Assembly (NCBI GenBank): GCA_023374025.1
Contig: SIJG01000105.1
Coordinates: 404,501 to 468,500, forward strand
Length of the DNA stretch: 64,000 nt
Source: Heterodera schachtii
Taxonomy: Eukaryota; Nematoda; Chromadorea; Rhabditida; Heteroderidae
Reading direction: 5' to 3'
Every line of letters begins with the position of its first letter. Position 1 is the stretch's first letter. A model generated the notes under the pieces. It was not told the origin of the DNA, made no database searches, and saw only the letters and a list, made by a program, of their open reading frames with translations. This document shows positions 11,401-30,400 of this stretch, one piece after another. A program made the translations under genes and the position numbers.

Positions 11401-14400
11401 TTCTTTTTCGGGTCGCTTTTCCTCCTTCATCCTTTTTCTCGCTTTTCTTTCACCCTTAGGCATGTCCGTGCTGATCACTTCCATCAACAATATCCTCGCC
11501 TTTCTCACCGGTTGCATTTTGCCAATCCCCGCGTTGCGTTCCTTCTGTGGTCAGGTGGCCATTCTGCTCACTTCCAACGTCCTCTGCATTATTCTTCTCT
11601 TCCCCGCGTTCATTGCCTTGGATTTGCGTCGACGTAAAGCGGGCCATCGCGACATGAGCTTCGCCGCCCTTTTCTGTTGTTGTTGCGACAGCAGTTGTTT
11701 TATCGGTGGCAAAAAAGGCGGTGGCATTGAAAATGGAGGCCAAAAGCATGCCAAAATGATGGAGGGCGGGGCATTCAAAAAGCGAAAGGTTTTTATTATT
11801 TAATTATTTGTGACAGTTTTGCTCGTAATGTGACGACGTGAGCAAAGAAAAGGAATTAATTAAAACAATAAAATTGAAATGCAAAATACCAATTCATTTT
11901 CTGTCTTTGATCCAACTTTTGCCATTCTTTCAAATTCAAAGGTTTTCCATTTGTCAGTTGGAGGAGTGCAGCAGTCGCAACCAATTGGTGAAGACCGACT
12001 CCACGGTGACCACCCATTCCTCCGAAATTGACCTGCAACAGATGAGTGCGGCTGTGTTCGGCCCTCCCTCGTCCGGCCCACTGATGGCAAATGGCAACTT
12101 TGGCCCTTCCTCCTCACCATCTTCGGCCTCTAACAATAAGTCGGTCACTTCTTCAGCAACAAAGTCGTTGCACAAATGGTACACATTGGTCGGGTTTCTC
12201 CACGGCTATTACATTCCGTTGCTCAGGCGGCCAATTGCTAAGGTAAAGGGCCACATTTTTCTGATCTTCGATACTCTATGACCTTTTGGTATTTTACACA
12301 TTTTCTCCGTTTAGACTGTCGTTCTGTTGGTGTGTGCTGCGATGTTTTTGTTCGGTTGCTTCGGTCTTTACTATTCGCGCATTGGACTCGAATTGGCCGA
12401 TGTTTTGCCGGAGCATACGGCGCCAGCAGCCTTTTTGAAGGCGCGCGAGCGATACTTCAGCTTTTACCCTATGTTTATTGTGCCGAAAGGCCCCATGGTG
12501 GATTATGCGAATCAGCAACACAAATTGGAGCAGTTACGGAGGGACATCGGTCGACAGAATATAAGTCTACAACCATCTTTTAATCTAAAAATTTAAGCAA
12601 GGTCGAATTTTGTCATCAAAGTGGACGGGGAGCCAGAACAATGGTGGATGATGTTGGTGACCCTTAACATTTTTAATTATTTCAAAATTGGTGCTGGTGC
12701 AAATTCCATGTCCAAATGAATTAATAGTTCATTTCATTTCCAGGTTTATGCGCACTTGGCTTCACTCTCTCCAGTCCTCTTTGGACCGTGCTGCTAAAAT
12801 TGGCATTTTTCCTGCCGACGATCTCAAGAAAATGGCGGCTGACGCGTTGGCACGCAATTTCACACTTTCAGACGACTTTCTATTGGCTAGAAAGTTGCTT
12901 TGTTCTGCCGGACAACGGTTTAACTGCACGGAAATGGTATGGTTAGATAAATTTTAAATTATACCACCGACGGGAGGAGAAGGAATTGCGTTTTTTTTTG
13001 TGCGTTAATTTAGGCCAGAGACTCTCGGGCCGAAGTCAATTTTTTTTAATTCTGAATTACTTTCTCCAATATTATACAGCACGCTGCTAAATTGATTGAG
13101 GACGGACGGATCAACCCACGAGGGTTCTACAATTATTTGACTGCTTGGTTCTACCAAGACAATATGATGTAATGCCATTTCATACTTTTTAATTCAAATT
13201 CTTCGTCTTTTTGTGCAGGTATTACGTGTCCCAAGCGGCCTTTTTCCCGACGCCTTTGCCTTGGCATTTCTCTGCCGCTGATGAAAGCGTTGTGCCGCCC
13301 GCCGATCCGCTTCTCTACTCGCAAATTCCCTTTTACATGAATGGCCTCACCGATACGCAGTCAATCGTCCAAATGGTAACTATTTGAGATAAAATAAAAC
13401 CTTTGAAGTTTACAATTTATGGGTTACCCCACATTTGCGCCTATGTCTAAAATCGGGTTCAAACCTAATTTTTTTCATACCAGATAGCCTAAACAGCATT
13501 AAAATTAAGAAAACACAGTATTTGGTTTATTAGGAGCATTAATTCTCTTGTTCGAATCTACTGGTTTAATTGGCTTTTGTTAGATCAAAGAAATCCGTGC
13601 CATTTGCGACCGGTACAGTGCGGACGGTCTTCCTGTTTACCCTTCCGGAATTCCATTCACATTTTGGGAGCAGTACTTGAAGCTGACTTTTTATTTGGTG
13701 TCCGCGATTTTGGTTCGTTTTTCCGCCCATTATATTATTTGACCTACTTAAATTAATTTAGATAATTGGAGTTGCTGTTTTGCTGGTCATTTCGCTTATA
13801 ATTGTAATTCCCGCCACAAATGTTTTTCCAAATACCCATTTTCCAAGTTCAACCCTTGGGCAGCTGCAATGGTGGCGATAATCGTTGTTACCATGACGGT
13901 TGAGTTGGCCGGCTTCATGGGCGTATTCGGCGTCAAAATGAACCCAATTTCGGCAGTTACGCTTATCACTGCAGTTGGCATTGGCGTCGAATTCACTGCT
14001 CACGTCGTCTTGGCTTTTTTGACCTCGCTTGGCTCGAGGGATGAGCGTATGGTCGCGTGCTTGGTATGTTTTTGTTTTGCCAGTCCAAATTTGGGATTTA
14101 ATTTCTCTGGGCTTAGGAACACATGTTCATCCCAGTCATCCATGGCGGACTGTCCACTTTGCTGGGCATTGTGATGTTGGCATTCTCCGAATTCGACTTC
14201 GTCGTCAAATACTTCTTTGTCGTGATGACCGCATTGGTCATCATCGGCCTCATCAATGGGTTGGCTTTGCTGCCTGTTTTACTTTCACTAATTGGACCAC
14301 CGTGCGAGGTTTGCCTCTCTTTTTTCTGTTATTAATTTTCCTCTCAGATCACTCCTGTAAATGGTAGCAATTTGTTGCCGTGTCCGGCGTCTGAACGGTA

Positions 14401-14858
14401 TCGGCCCGAAGACAGTCCGAACTGCTTCACCCCTTCGTCCACGCATCATCAACAGTCGGACGAGCAAAAGAGACGACGAGGGTGTAAGCGAATGTTAGCG
14501 GTGGACGACTCATCGTCGGCATCGTCCACTGAAGACGGTGCTGGTGCACCAGCAGTCAGCAAATCTGACGAAAACGGTGAACACCAAAAGCAGCAGCAAT
14601 CGGTAGACCTGGGACAACACAGTGACTAATAAATACAATGAAATGATTCAGTTGAACAGCCATCGTCAGCACGATTACCACGAATCATTGTCAACTTTGT
14701 ATGAGGCGAGTGGGGAAGAAAGGGAGCAGCAAAATCAGCAGAACACACCACAGCAGAACAACAACAGTGGCAGTGGAGGAGGGGGAGGGGAGGAAACCAA
14801 CGGCAAGACGAGAAGAACAGCCTCCTTGTCCATGACACCAGCCGACCGAAGATTTTGA
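8488..14858 (+). CDS. Patched-family RND membrane protein (PTC-1/PTC-3-like)
   Basis: Spliced exons give the Patched order. An N-terminal segment [16 protein letters not shown] is followed by the first membrane helix and [12 protein letters not shown]. The extracellular loop contains [16 protein letters not shown]. The sterol-sensing domain lies at about 10975-11620, with the transmembrane-4 acidic motif [11 protein letters not shown] second six-helix block carries [12 protein letters not shown] (about 13975-14010). The acidic residues of the RND proton relay are kept in both halves, so transport function is plausible. Patched proteins move sterols; in C. elegans they act in membrane and cuticle processes although canonical Hedgehog signalling is missing. 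The frame beginning at 14372 stops at 14629. Removing a 46-bp GT-AG intron (14577-14622) joins it in frame to [11 protein letters not shown] and a stop at 14858. Exon 8488-8573 is the first I can place; the start codon lies upstream and is unidentified. Confidence 0.9.
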
Positions 14859-15093
14859 ACGATAAATTATATATTGTAATACACTTTCAGACACCTCGGT
14901 TATGCCTACTTTCATGTTCAACTTTTCTAAATTTTTATATTCATTTGCAAAAACACAGAGCATAATGAGATTGTTTTAAAAAACTGAATTCTCTAGGAAT
15001 AAAATACAAAATTTTAATGGTCATTTAGCTCAAACCAAATTGAAAGAACTTTAACAATGCAAAATATGGAGAACAAAAGCAGGGTTTGTCTGA

Positions 15094-15532
15094 TCATGGG
15101 ACATATTTTGTGGGTGGCGAGACGAGAATGACGCCATCTCCACGCACAAACAGCTGGAAAGGATGGGACGTATAATAACAGCCTCTTCTGTCCTACCATT
15201 GGAATTGTTCTTTTGCTTGGTTTGTGAATTTCCTCGAATGTTTCTTCGTCCGTTTCGGTGATTGTTACCGTTTCCTCGACATCGGCCAAAATCTGGTTGT
15301 TTGGGAATTTTTGCTGTTGGTAGTCACTGCGTCGCCTCCCCCCCCCCTTCCGGACATAATTTCCTCCGATGAACTATTAATTCCCATTATTAGTGACCAT
15401 GTTCAAATGTTGGTCAAAGGCATGCAGTCGGCCGCGGAGTTCGCGTTCCTGGCGCAGCTTCACATAAACACGCTCGTTAAGGCTGAGTCGGATCAGATCG
15501 AGCGGTTCCTCAACAGCGTCCAAAGTTGCCAT
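15094..15532 (-). CDS. lsm-3: U6 snRNA-associated Sm-like protein LSm3
   Basis: Three small exons, 15398-15532, 15197-15292 and 15094-15153, join in phase to a protein of 96 residues (human LSm3 has 102). The Sm1 motif region reads [20 protein letters not shown] followed by [14 protein letters not shown]. The Sm2 motif reads [14 protein letters not shown], split by the last intron after RTIPM. LSm3 belongs to the LSm2-8 ring that binds the U6 snRNA 3' end and the LSm1-7 ring used in mRNA decay. The ATG at 15532 matches the family start. The gene follows FTSJ3 on the same strand with 162 bp between stop and start, which suggests a shared polycistronic transcript. Its 3' end faces the Patched gene. 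Confidence 0.95.
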
Positions 15533-15694
15533 CGAATTGTCACAGTAAAAATAGAATGATTTTACAAAATGGCAAAATCAGAGAAATAAGGCACAAAGTG
15601 CACTGATTGTGAACATGTGAAATTCCCTTGTAAGATTGAGAAGAATTTAAAACGTAACATTCAAACAAATAAACAACAAAACGAAGCAAAAGGA

Positions 15695-18987
<3,293 letters not shown>

Positions 18988-19267
18988 TTAATGCATATTC
19001 CAAAATGTAGTAAATATAACAGCGAAATTTTAACTACTTGAAAAAAATACTTGACAAAATAATAATTTTATTAAGTGAAATACTCTTGATTTGAAGGAAT
19101 TAAAAACATAAAAATGAATAAATAAAACATCGAAACAAAAAGTGAATTGTCAATGAGCGAATGTGCACGTAACCTGAACCAAAAGAAAATCACAAAAATT
19201 TAAAATTTCAAATATTCATTGAACGTAATAGCTGCTGATAAAGAATTATTGCAGAAGCACAAAAGTA

Positions 19268-21558
<2,291 letters not shown>

Positions 21559-21655
21559 ACACCGCTAAAATGCAGAATAAGGCAAAATGGAAGGGACATA
21601 GCTTATTGTTAGAATTACTCAATTCAATAAAAAAAGGAATCATCGCGTAAAACTA

Positions 21656-21826
21656 GAGTGCAGCGGGACCGGGACCTGTTAGCGGACAACTGAGTACCAA
21701 GGTCTCGGTTTTGACCGGGACTAGTCCCGGTTTTTTCCCGGTTTTCCCAGCCAAAAATTCCCGGTTTTTCAACCCGAAAAGGTCCCGGTCCCGGTTAAGC
21801 CCAAAATTCCCGGTCCCGCTGCACTC
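21656..21826. mobile_element. 171-bp inverted-repeat MITE flanked by TA
   Basis: The ends are near-perfect inverted copies: gagtgcagcgggaccggga on the left and its complement tcccggtcccgctgcactc on the right. Both sides are flanked by TA, as expected for Tc1/mariner-type insertion. The interior is a series of cccggttttt variants in both orientations, so the single strand could fold almost end to end. There is no coding capacity. Confidence 0.8.
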
Positions 21827-22410
21827 TACGTAAAACACATGAAAGCGATGATTTTTCGTGTAAGATATTTAAGAGATAAATAAACTAAAACGAAAAGAAA
21901 ATAAATGGTTTTCCTTGTGCCCAGATAATTTATCCAATAAAAAAATTTCAGCGTAAAATAAATTAATGTAACATGTACAGAAAATAACAATCAACAAAGA
22001 AAAGACATGAATGATCACAATGCAACACACGGATTCGAAGGTACAACGGAAGACTGACGAGAGGAAACAAACATCTCAAGCGACTAACAAATTTTTCACC
22101 CCCTTCCACGGTGACCCTTTTTTAACTCGTTAATTTTTGACATTCACTTTTTCAAGCTTTAACAAAAGTTCCCAAAGGTGTTGTTTTTCAAATTGTTCTG
22201 AATTTTGAGAATAAATACTTAGCCGAAAGTGAGTAAAAAATTCAGATTTTTGAGGCCAAAATCTAATTTTAAGGGCGTTTTGTGTTAGAATTGAAAAAAC
22301 AAAGGAATTACAATTAACCAGTTTCTTTTATAATAGGAAAAAGATTTCTGTTCAGAAAACAACTTTCACAGATTCAAATGTATAATATCAATTCGGGAAA
22401 AAGAATGAGT
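21827..22410. other. AT-rich intergenic spacer
   Basis: Spacer between the ZnT6-like gene (stop at 22411) and the kinase gene downstream on the same strand. It is AT-rich with no coding frame. It may contain the 3' UTR of the transporter and the outron or promoter of the kinase. Confidence 0.5.
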
Positions 22411-24053
22411 TCATTTATGGGAATGACCGTGGCCGTGATGATCATGGGAATGCCCGTGATGATGATCATGGGAATGCATCTCTTGCGGATGGCTGCCTAA
22501 GCTTTGATCCCTGAAAGCAATTCCATTCGGCAAAGTTTGGTGATATGGTGAAGAATGTGTCGGTGCTGCCGAAGGTGGCTGATAGAGCGGTGTCTGATAT
22601 TGCCGATGTAATGCCCAATTTGTGCTAGAATCCTTCAACACCTAAACAGATAATATTAAATAAAACAACAACAAAAAACCCAATGAAGGATTGATAATTT
22701 TTCGGCCTTTTCCTCTTACCCACAAAATTTTCAAAAAAGTATAGGGAAATTGAAAAAATAGGCTTGTTTCCTACCTGGATTGTGCAGTAGTTAACAATTG
22801 ATCCGAGTTTAATGCGTACATCTCTTAGAACGTGCTGTTCGTTGGCGTCCCTCCGAACACGTACCTTAATTGAAAACGTAAAAATTCTTTAATCGATTAC
22901 TAATACGTCAACTGTGCCGACGATCGTATTAAAGTCCAACTGCCAAAAATGAGTGTTAATTAACTCGAGCACGCCATCAATTGTAGAAGCTTCAGAAATA
23001 GACCTTAAAAATTAGAAATGAAATATAAAAGTACTATTTGAAATACCTGTCAATCAAATTTTGAACATGAGGAGGCGTAGTTTGCAAAAGAATTCGTCCG
23101 GTATACGAAGAGAGCGGAGCCATTGAAGTGAAAATCGTGAAAGAAAGTACCATTGAGGCGACAGAGTCAACCCAAGGGAATTCCAAACGAAACCAATGGA
23201 CGAAAATAGCACAACAAGTGGATATAAATGCCAACAAAGTCAGCGAGTTAATGCGCGGCAACAACAGACGGGCCAATCCTGGCACGAAATAACAAACTGC
23301 TGCACAAATATCAGCGAAATGTTCCTAGACAAACATTGGTGATTGAAATTTAAACTGAAACATCGATTTATACAAATACCTGGATCACCGAAGATTGGGC
23401 ATGCTTAAGCACGTAGTTGAATGGTTGGTTAGCGAGTGCGTAAGCTACTATAAGCATTGTGGAAGAGGAGGCAAGAGCCGCTGGATAGAACAAATATTCA
23501 GTTTTCAAAATATCTCCGCCACTGAGTGGGGCGGCATCGCCTCCGTGGTGACTGTTAAAATCATTTGTTACTAAAACTTAACACTTTAAAAAATACCTGT
23601 GATGGTGTTGCCCAGAATCAAATAACCGCTCAACAGCCTCTTTTGTCAAAAATACAGCGGATAATTGAGCTAGAACAGTGGTGGAGAAAACGGCCAAAAC
23701 GGGTGCTCGAGCCAGTCCAAAAGTGTACCTGAAATATTTCAAGATCTTAATGAACTTCGAAATGTTTGTAATGCGAGTGAGTGACCTTTTATTTGACGAA
23801 CTGGCAGCACAGATAAAAGCGACAATTGTGGAAAAAATGACAAAGAGTGAGAAAACGGAGAGCCAAGCAAGTCCAGTAAGGACCAAAGAACGGGTTACCG
23901 ACACTGAATAGATCAGAAAGGCCATCAGTAAAGCGGAAACGGCGAAGCAAAGACATGCCTAAAAAGAAAGCTTCGAATAGAACTGTTACAATGGGGCGAA
24001 ACCTTTTGGCTGATAGGGTCCATTAGGAGCCTAGTGAAGGAAAATCGCATCAT
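22411..24053 (-). CDS. ZnT6-like cation diffusion facilitator (SLC30A6 type)
   Basis: The exon with GLARAPVLAVFSTTVLAQLS matches the ZnT6 helix-3 region. A later exon, PGLARLLLPRINSLTL to GRILLQTTPPHVQNLID, matches helices 5-6 and the start of the cytosolic domain. About six membrane helices are visible. ZnT6 forms heteromers with ZnT5 in the early secretory pathway and is regarded as a non-transporting partner; here too the canonical HxxxD metal site is not evident in the second helix. The C-terminus is unusual: 22411-22475 encodes a tail with alternating His and Gly/Asp (HDHHHGHSHDHHGHGHSHK). Two adjacent ATGs (24051-24053 and 24048-24050) fit the family start, but an acceptor just upstream allows an extra 5' exon. 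Confidence 0.85.
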
Positions 24054-24470
24054 TCTTTTTAGGTTAAGACCCACTTCATCAAAAAGCTAAAAAACACATT
24101 TTAAATTTAATAGAAGTTTTATTATTTCGCTTGGTTTATCTTTCCAACCCCACAAGAAATTGCTTTGTCCCGTGCCTTTTTGGTTTCGTTAATTTCTCTC
24201 CCTTTTCTTCTTCTCTCTCTCTCTCTCTCTCTCTCTATTTTCTCGTTTTTTTCAATTAAATTCCTTCTTTTTAAATTTTTTCTTTTCTCTTTTCCTTCGC
24301 TTTCTTTTTCTCCCTTTTTCTCTTCTGTGAATGAATAATAAATGTTTTGATTTTGTTTTTGCGTTTGCTTGTTTTATCGTTTCCTTTCCTTTTAATTCAC
24401 TGTTTTGGTCAAATACACAAATTTTTGCCAAGAATTTTTTACATATAGAGAGAGAGGTTTTTAATTATAA
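24054..24470. promoter_or_regulatory. Divergent promoter region between ZnT6-like and Rab-GAP genes
   Basis: The two genes point away from each other across about 420 bp. The region is strongly pyrimidine-rich on the plus strand and contains a (CT)n run of about 30 bases at 24208-24236. A bidirectional promoter is inferred from the layout; no defined factor site is visible. Confidence 0.4.
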
Positions 24471-27400
24471 ATGGCAGCACAATCGTCTTTTCCTCAAAGA
24501 ACATTGAATCAAATGGAGGGCCGATCAATTTCGTCGTCAGATGATGAGGATGAGGATCTGATGAAAATGTGTGGAATTGGAGATGAACATGGCCATGGAC
24601 GAGAGTTTTGTAAGTGCTTGTTATTAATAAATAATAATATGCAAAACGAAGGGTTAACAGGAAGTGCTAGTCAGTCAAATTAAAATGTTGAACTACTAGT
24701 AAATTAAAATATATTCAGCTTGACAATGTCAGAAAAGTTAATTTTCTCTTTTTTGTTTGTGTCACTATTTCTAAGGGCTGCCCATCCCCGCTTTGTTAAG
24801 GATCTGCTCTTTCTCTTTTCTCACTTCCGGATAACAAAAGACCGGAAGAGCGAATTGAATCTTAAATTCATTCTGCCGCCTTTTGCCTTTTTTCTTCTTT
24901 CTTGTTTTCTTTTACGATATTTTCATTTTCCTAAAATGGTCCCGACAACACAGAAAAGGAACGGCAAATTACCTCGTCAATTTGTTAAACAACAAAGTTT
25001 TCCATCTGTCCATCAGTTTGCTTCTGATAATCTGAGTCTAAAGGACCGATTTTTTATGAAATTGGCTTACTCCGCGCAGCAATCGCCGGTCAATGACAGC
25101 AAACAGTGCAACAACTCATTTTTGCACTGCAGAAATGCTGCACAAAGTACCCAATTTAGTCTCGAAGGCGAGCTGATCCAACGCAAAAAGACAACAGTTC
25201 ATAATCAGCACATGAACAGCTTGATGTTTCCACTGTCGGAACGGAAAGCAAAAAGTTTATGTGGGATACAGTCAACCACAAACATCCGGAAAGCATTGAG
25301 GCATCATATTTTGGAGGAAAGCGGGAGGAAGAACTCATTGAATTTGATCACACAGAAGGCAAAGTCGATGCATCGTAAAATCAGCGAATTTACTTTTGCA
25401 AACAACGAGCCATTAATTGCTGCGGGAAAAGCCATTGGGTTAGTCCATTTGGTCACTAGCACATCGTCTGTCTCATTCGAACAAACAATCACTTCGACAA
25501 AGAAAAAAGGTCTCGTTGTTGTTGTTTTTGTTAATTGTGTATGTATTTAGTATTTATACATACAATACAAATGGATATTTGTGTTAATGCAGTGGGATTT
25601 AATTATCATTTTTTAATTATTTGATATATATTAATGTAACTGTAAATACGTTCGTTTCTTGCTTGCTTTTTATAGATTTATCCCCTTCATTCTTTTCTGC
25701 CTTTTTCCTCCTGTTTTCTGGTTTCTCTATGGGCAACCACCTTTTCGCATAGGTAAGTAATGCCATTGGGCCGTTTTTCGTTCGTTTAATGCCCTTTTCT
25801 AATGAATTTACGGAATGACTTTGTCTTTTTGTTCTTTCTTTTCATTACTTTATTTTCTCTGGTCTTTTTGTTAAGCATATCGTTAAATTGTATTTGTGCA
25901 GCGAACCATATTATAATGCCGAAATTATTTATTGCTTTTTAAGCGTTAATATTACCAAGTAATTTTTTCTTAATCGATATTAGTTTTTGTCAAATGTTTT
26001 TTTGCGCGTGTCTAATCCAAATGTGTCAATTCTCTTCTAATTCCCTTACAAGTTCATTTTTCCGTCATCACGGCAACCGTCCGTCCACCCCACACACACT
26101 CATCTCCGCTCCCTCCCCCATTTATCACTCCCCCGTTTGTGCCATTTATCCCATTCACTTTCTGCATGCTAAGAGAATGAAGAGGCATTCATTCCTTTGC
26201 TCTTCAAGCTCATTGCTTGCTCCGCGGCCCTCGCTCCCGCTTCATCCCTCTCATATCGCTTTCACGCTAATTGGCCACAGCAACAGCGGTAGAGGGTGAA
26301 AAGGGAGAATGCCGACTGGCCTTTCCGACATTTATCCCTCGTTCCTTGGTTGCCTCGTACTCCCACAGTCATTCATCCCGTAGAGAAGTCGTTAATTGTC
26401 CAATTTCCTCATGTTCTATCCACCATCTCACTCATAAATCAATGAACTACATCGACTTTATTTAAAAAAATCCTTATTAATAATATTTTGGTGTCCAATT
26501 CCTTCGGAATGTGTGACTCTGAAATCCGTCAGTCACCACATTTTGGTAGTACTGCTGCAACGGTGTCCATCACTCGCACTTCTGGCGGCAATTCCTCTTT
26601 CACAGCCGCATCCATCACACGTAAAGAGTTGTTATTACCTAACTGCACTCGGGAACAACAGGAGCAGCATCAGCAAGGCCGAAGTGTAGAGAATTTCAAC
26701 GCACTGCTGTTAAAAGCTGCTCGGGTCGACGATTCACGCACATTGATCCGCAATTTTTCACAGCGTGTCAAAAGCCAAGTGGAATTTAATTTGTAGCCAC
26801 ATCCCTTAAAATATTTACGTTATATCGAAGGGTTTTCATACTTTATAAAGGGCAAATTTTTTTGCAAAAATCATGGACCCAAAAATATAAATGAATGTAA
26901 CAGAAAAATCTGTCGCCAGGTTCAATGTTCGTTGAGCGAGCCGTTAAAAGGTTTGGGAGAGCGGTTGACAGCAGTTGACCAGCGAAAACAGCCGCAACAG
27001 TCTCTCAACCAACATCATCAGCCTTGCTGCCTCATCAAAAGCTTACACAATAACATCAACACACAAGAGCAATCGGAAACACCGTTGTCATCTCCCTTTT
27101 CTTATCGTCGTCATAAGCCTTCCTCGGCCACTTCGCCGATGAAACGTTCTTCATCAGTACGACGTTGTGTTTCTGCATTATCAAATAAGCTGCTGAAACA
27201 GCTTGCTGACGATGACGAAGGTGGCATCGGAAGACTGAACTCATCCAATTTTGATAGGACTCACAAAAAATTATATAACAAAACTATTCAAACGTATAGC
27301 GTAAACAGCCAGTCCTAAATATGCATAGAATTAATTGACTGCCATTTGCTTTCTCTCAGTTTGACTAATTTGAGGGAGGGGAACCCTTTTGTTGTGCCTT

Positions 27401-30400
27401 TGAGTGACTGCCTTTTTACCCCTAATTCAATTGTATTTCTCCTTTAGGCAATGGCGAACCATTGGAGCCTCCGCAGGCATTTGCCACCGCGTCGACCAGC
27501 GAAGATTCATTTGAGGAGGACCAGGAGTTTTTGGAGCTGCAAGAGAGGGAACAAATTGTGGACAAATACGAAAGGGTCAGAAAAATGAAATGAAAAGTGT
27601 GAGAAAGAGAAAATAATATATGGCATATTGAGTTGTGGGTGTTTGAATATTCATTTACCATCAAAAAAGTCCCATTTTTAAATTAAAATTTCATTCAGCA
27701 TAAAGTGATGAAGGTTTCCGATAACTTCCTTTTTTTTTTTTTTGCTCATCGGTGATAAAAAAAAAGTGCAATGCTTCTTTTTTGACAATGAATCACGGCC
27801 AGGCCCGTAGCCAGAAAAATTTCGGAGGGGGGATTCCGAAAATTTTTTCTGCTCTTCGGACCGAAATTTTTTTTTTCGCCAGTCTTAATTTTTAAAATCT
27901 TCAGCGCGGGAACTGGAAATAATATTGTACACTATGCTTTTCTGCATTTTCAGGGACCAGATCAAAATGACGTGGACCCGTGGGAGAACCCGGACTTTGA
28001 GCTGTACAAAATCACGGACCGATATGGCTTTATGCAGTTAATTGACTGTCTATAATATATGCCAATTTCCCAATAATTCTCACAATCAGTAAAAAAACAC
28101 CTGAGCAAACAGAAGAGCAGAAGAGGGTACAAAAAGAGTTGAAGCGAGAGCAGAAATGGTTAAGGATGCTCAAGGAATGGGAGCAGCGGTAAGTGCAAAT
28201 TGATGGACAATTCTGCTAGATGCAAACATTTTTGAAAATAACTAACTGATTATACAGGCACCCAACTAAACTTGCTGAGCGAATGTGGAAGGGTGTGCCG
28301 GATAGGCTTCGATTGGTGGTGAGCCATTGATATTAAACAACTCAATACTAGTACCTTTACATAAACAAAACTTAATATCGTGTCTCTTTATAGGATTCAA
28401 AAACGAATTTTATTATTTGTTATATAATCTTTCAGATATGGAAGCGTTTGACTGGTGCTGACACAATGAAGGCCAATTCGAGAGAAAAACTTTACAAGGA
28501 GTTGTTAGCACGGGCTCGACTCGTCTCCAGGGACATCAAACAAATCGATTTGGACATTAACCGTACATACCGGGACAACTTGGCATTCCGGAGGCGCTAT
28601 GATGTGAAGTTGGTGATTATTTAAAAGATTTATTGTGTGTATGTTTTCAGATTGTTTTAATACCTACCTATTCTTACATTTAATTTAATAGTTAACCTTC
28701 CTTCGTATCTTTGTTGCAACTTTCATGGGCTTTTTCCAAATACTTACAACATGAAATCGCAAAAAAATTTCTGATTTTTTGCAGTTCCGTTCTTATTTAT
28801 TAAGTTAATAAATTTTGTTAGAGCTTTCGGTTAATATTTTGGTCACAAATAAAGTTATACGCTCTAAACTTGGGTGGGACGGAACTGTCGGAGGGAACTT
28901 ATTGTTAGTCTTGAGGGTGGTTGATGCTCTCCAAATATTTTCCCGCTAAAAATTTACCAATTTTAAAATGCTCCAATACAGAATATTTTTAGTTTAATCA
29001 ATTCATTTTTAGACAACAGTCCCTTTTCAATGTGCTGACTGCCTACGCGATGCTTAACACGGAAGTGGGTTATTGTCAAGGTAAAATGGAATATTAAACG
29101 ATTAATATACTGTGATTTCAGGAATGAGTCAGATTGCCGCACTTTTTCTGATGTACATGGATGAGGAGGAGGCATTTTGGTCTTTACACGGACTATTGGT
29201 TAATCGAAAATACGGAATGCATGGTACGTTTACTTCTTTCTTTATTTTCCAATTTTATTAAAATATTTTAGGATTTTTCGTGCCCGGCTTCCCAAAACTC
29301 CATCGTTTTCAGAATCATTACGATAAAGTGCTTCTCAAATATTTGCCACGAGTGAAGAGCCATTTGGTAATAAGACCAGACCGAATAATATTTAGGAATT
29401 GGGCATCGTTACGCCTTATTTTAATTAAACAAAGGGGGGAGTCCTTTCGTTTTTCAAAATTTTCTTAAACCAACACAAAGTTTTTGAGTTTTTATTATTT
29501 AGGACAACATTGGCATCCCACCGATTTACCTAACCAAATGGTAAGAGTGATTTATATAATTTAATTCCTTAATTAATTTCTTGCGATTGCTTTTGGAGCT
29601 CCTATCCATGAATGATACAAAATGAACATTTCATAATTTATCTTATGATGAATTAAAGCCCAAGTCAATAAGAAATTTCTTTAAAAAACTTACTGAATTT
29701 ACAAATATTAAATATTTAAACGGTCTTTTCCGAATCCGAGTGTCCATTGCTTAAATTAGGTGGTTCGGCTGCTTTCTCGACCGGGTGCCCTTTCCACTGG
29801 CACTTCGTCTTTGGGATGCTTTTCTCTATTTTGGCGATTGCATTCTCATCGCGATGGCATACAATATCATGAAAATGCACAGAAGTGTGTTTACTTGCAT
29901 TTGACTTTTTTTACTCCCCAATTTTAAGAAAGGATAGTGAAGCTGTGCGTTGAAGATTTCATGGAATTTATCCAAAATTCGTTGGCCAAAGACTTTGGCT
30001 TCACCGACGACGAGGTGATGGAATCGTTGGGGGAATGTCTCAAGCGATTGCAAGTGAGTAGTGAACTTTAATGTCTCTTTCCAAGATTTCTCCTCACAAT
30101 CAGAATGATCGAATGGCCATTCCACCACCGCCAAATCCAAATGCAACCGCCGAACTGCCCACAAAACCATTGGGGCCCATTCTGACACGCTCGATGATGG
30201 ACATTCGGTCGGACATCGATTCCGTTTACAGTCGCTGTTCTCGTGCAAATTGTTTGTTTATTTATGGGGAACGGCAGGGAGATCCGAATGTGTCGATAGG
30301 CGCCGCCGCGAAAATTTTTTGAATTACAGTGCTTGAGTGAAGCCGAATAAATTGGTCTCATAATTCTCTCTTAAGCGGTCACCGGTCGTTCTCCGATGGT

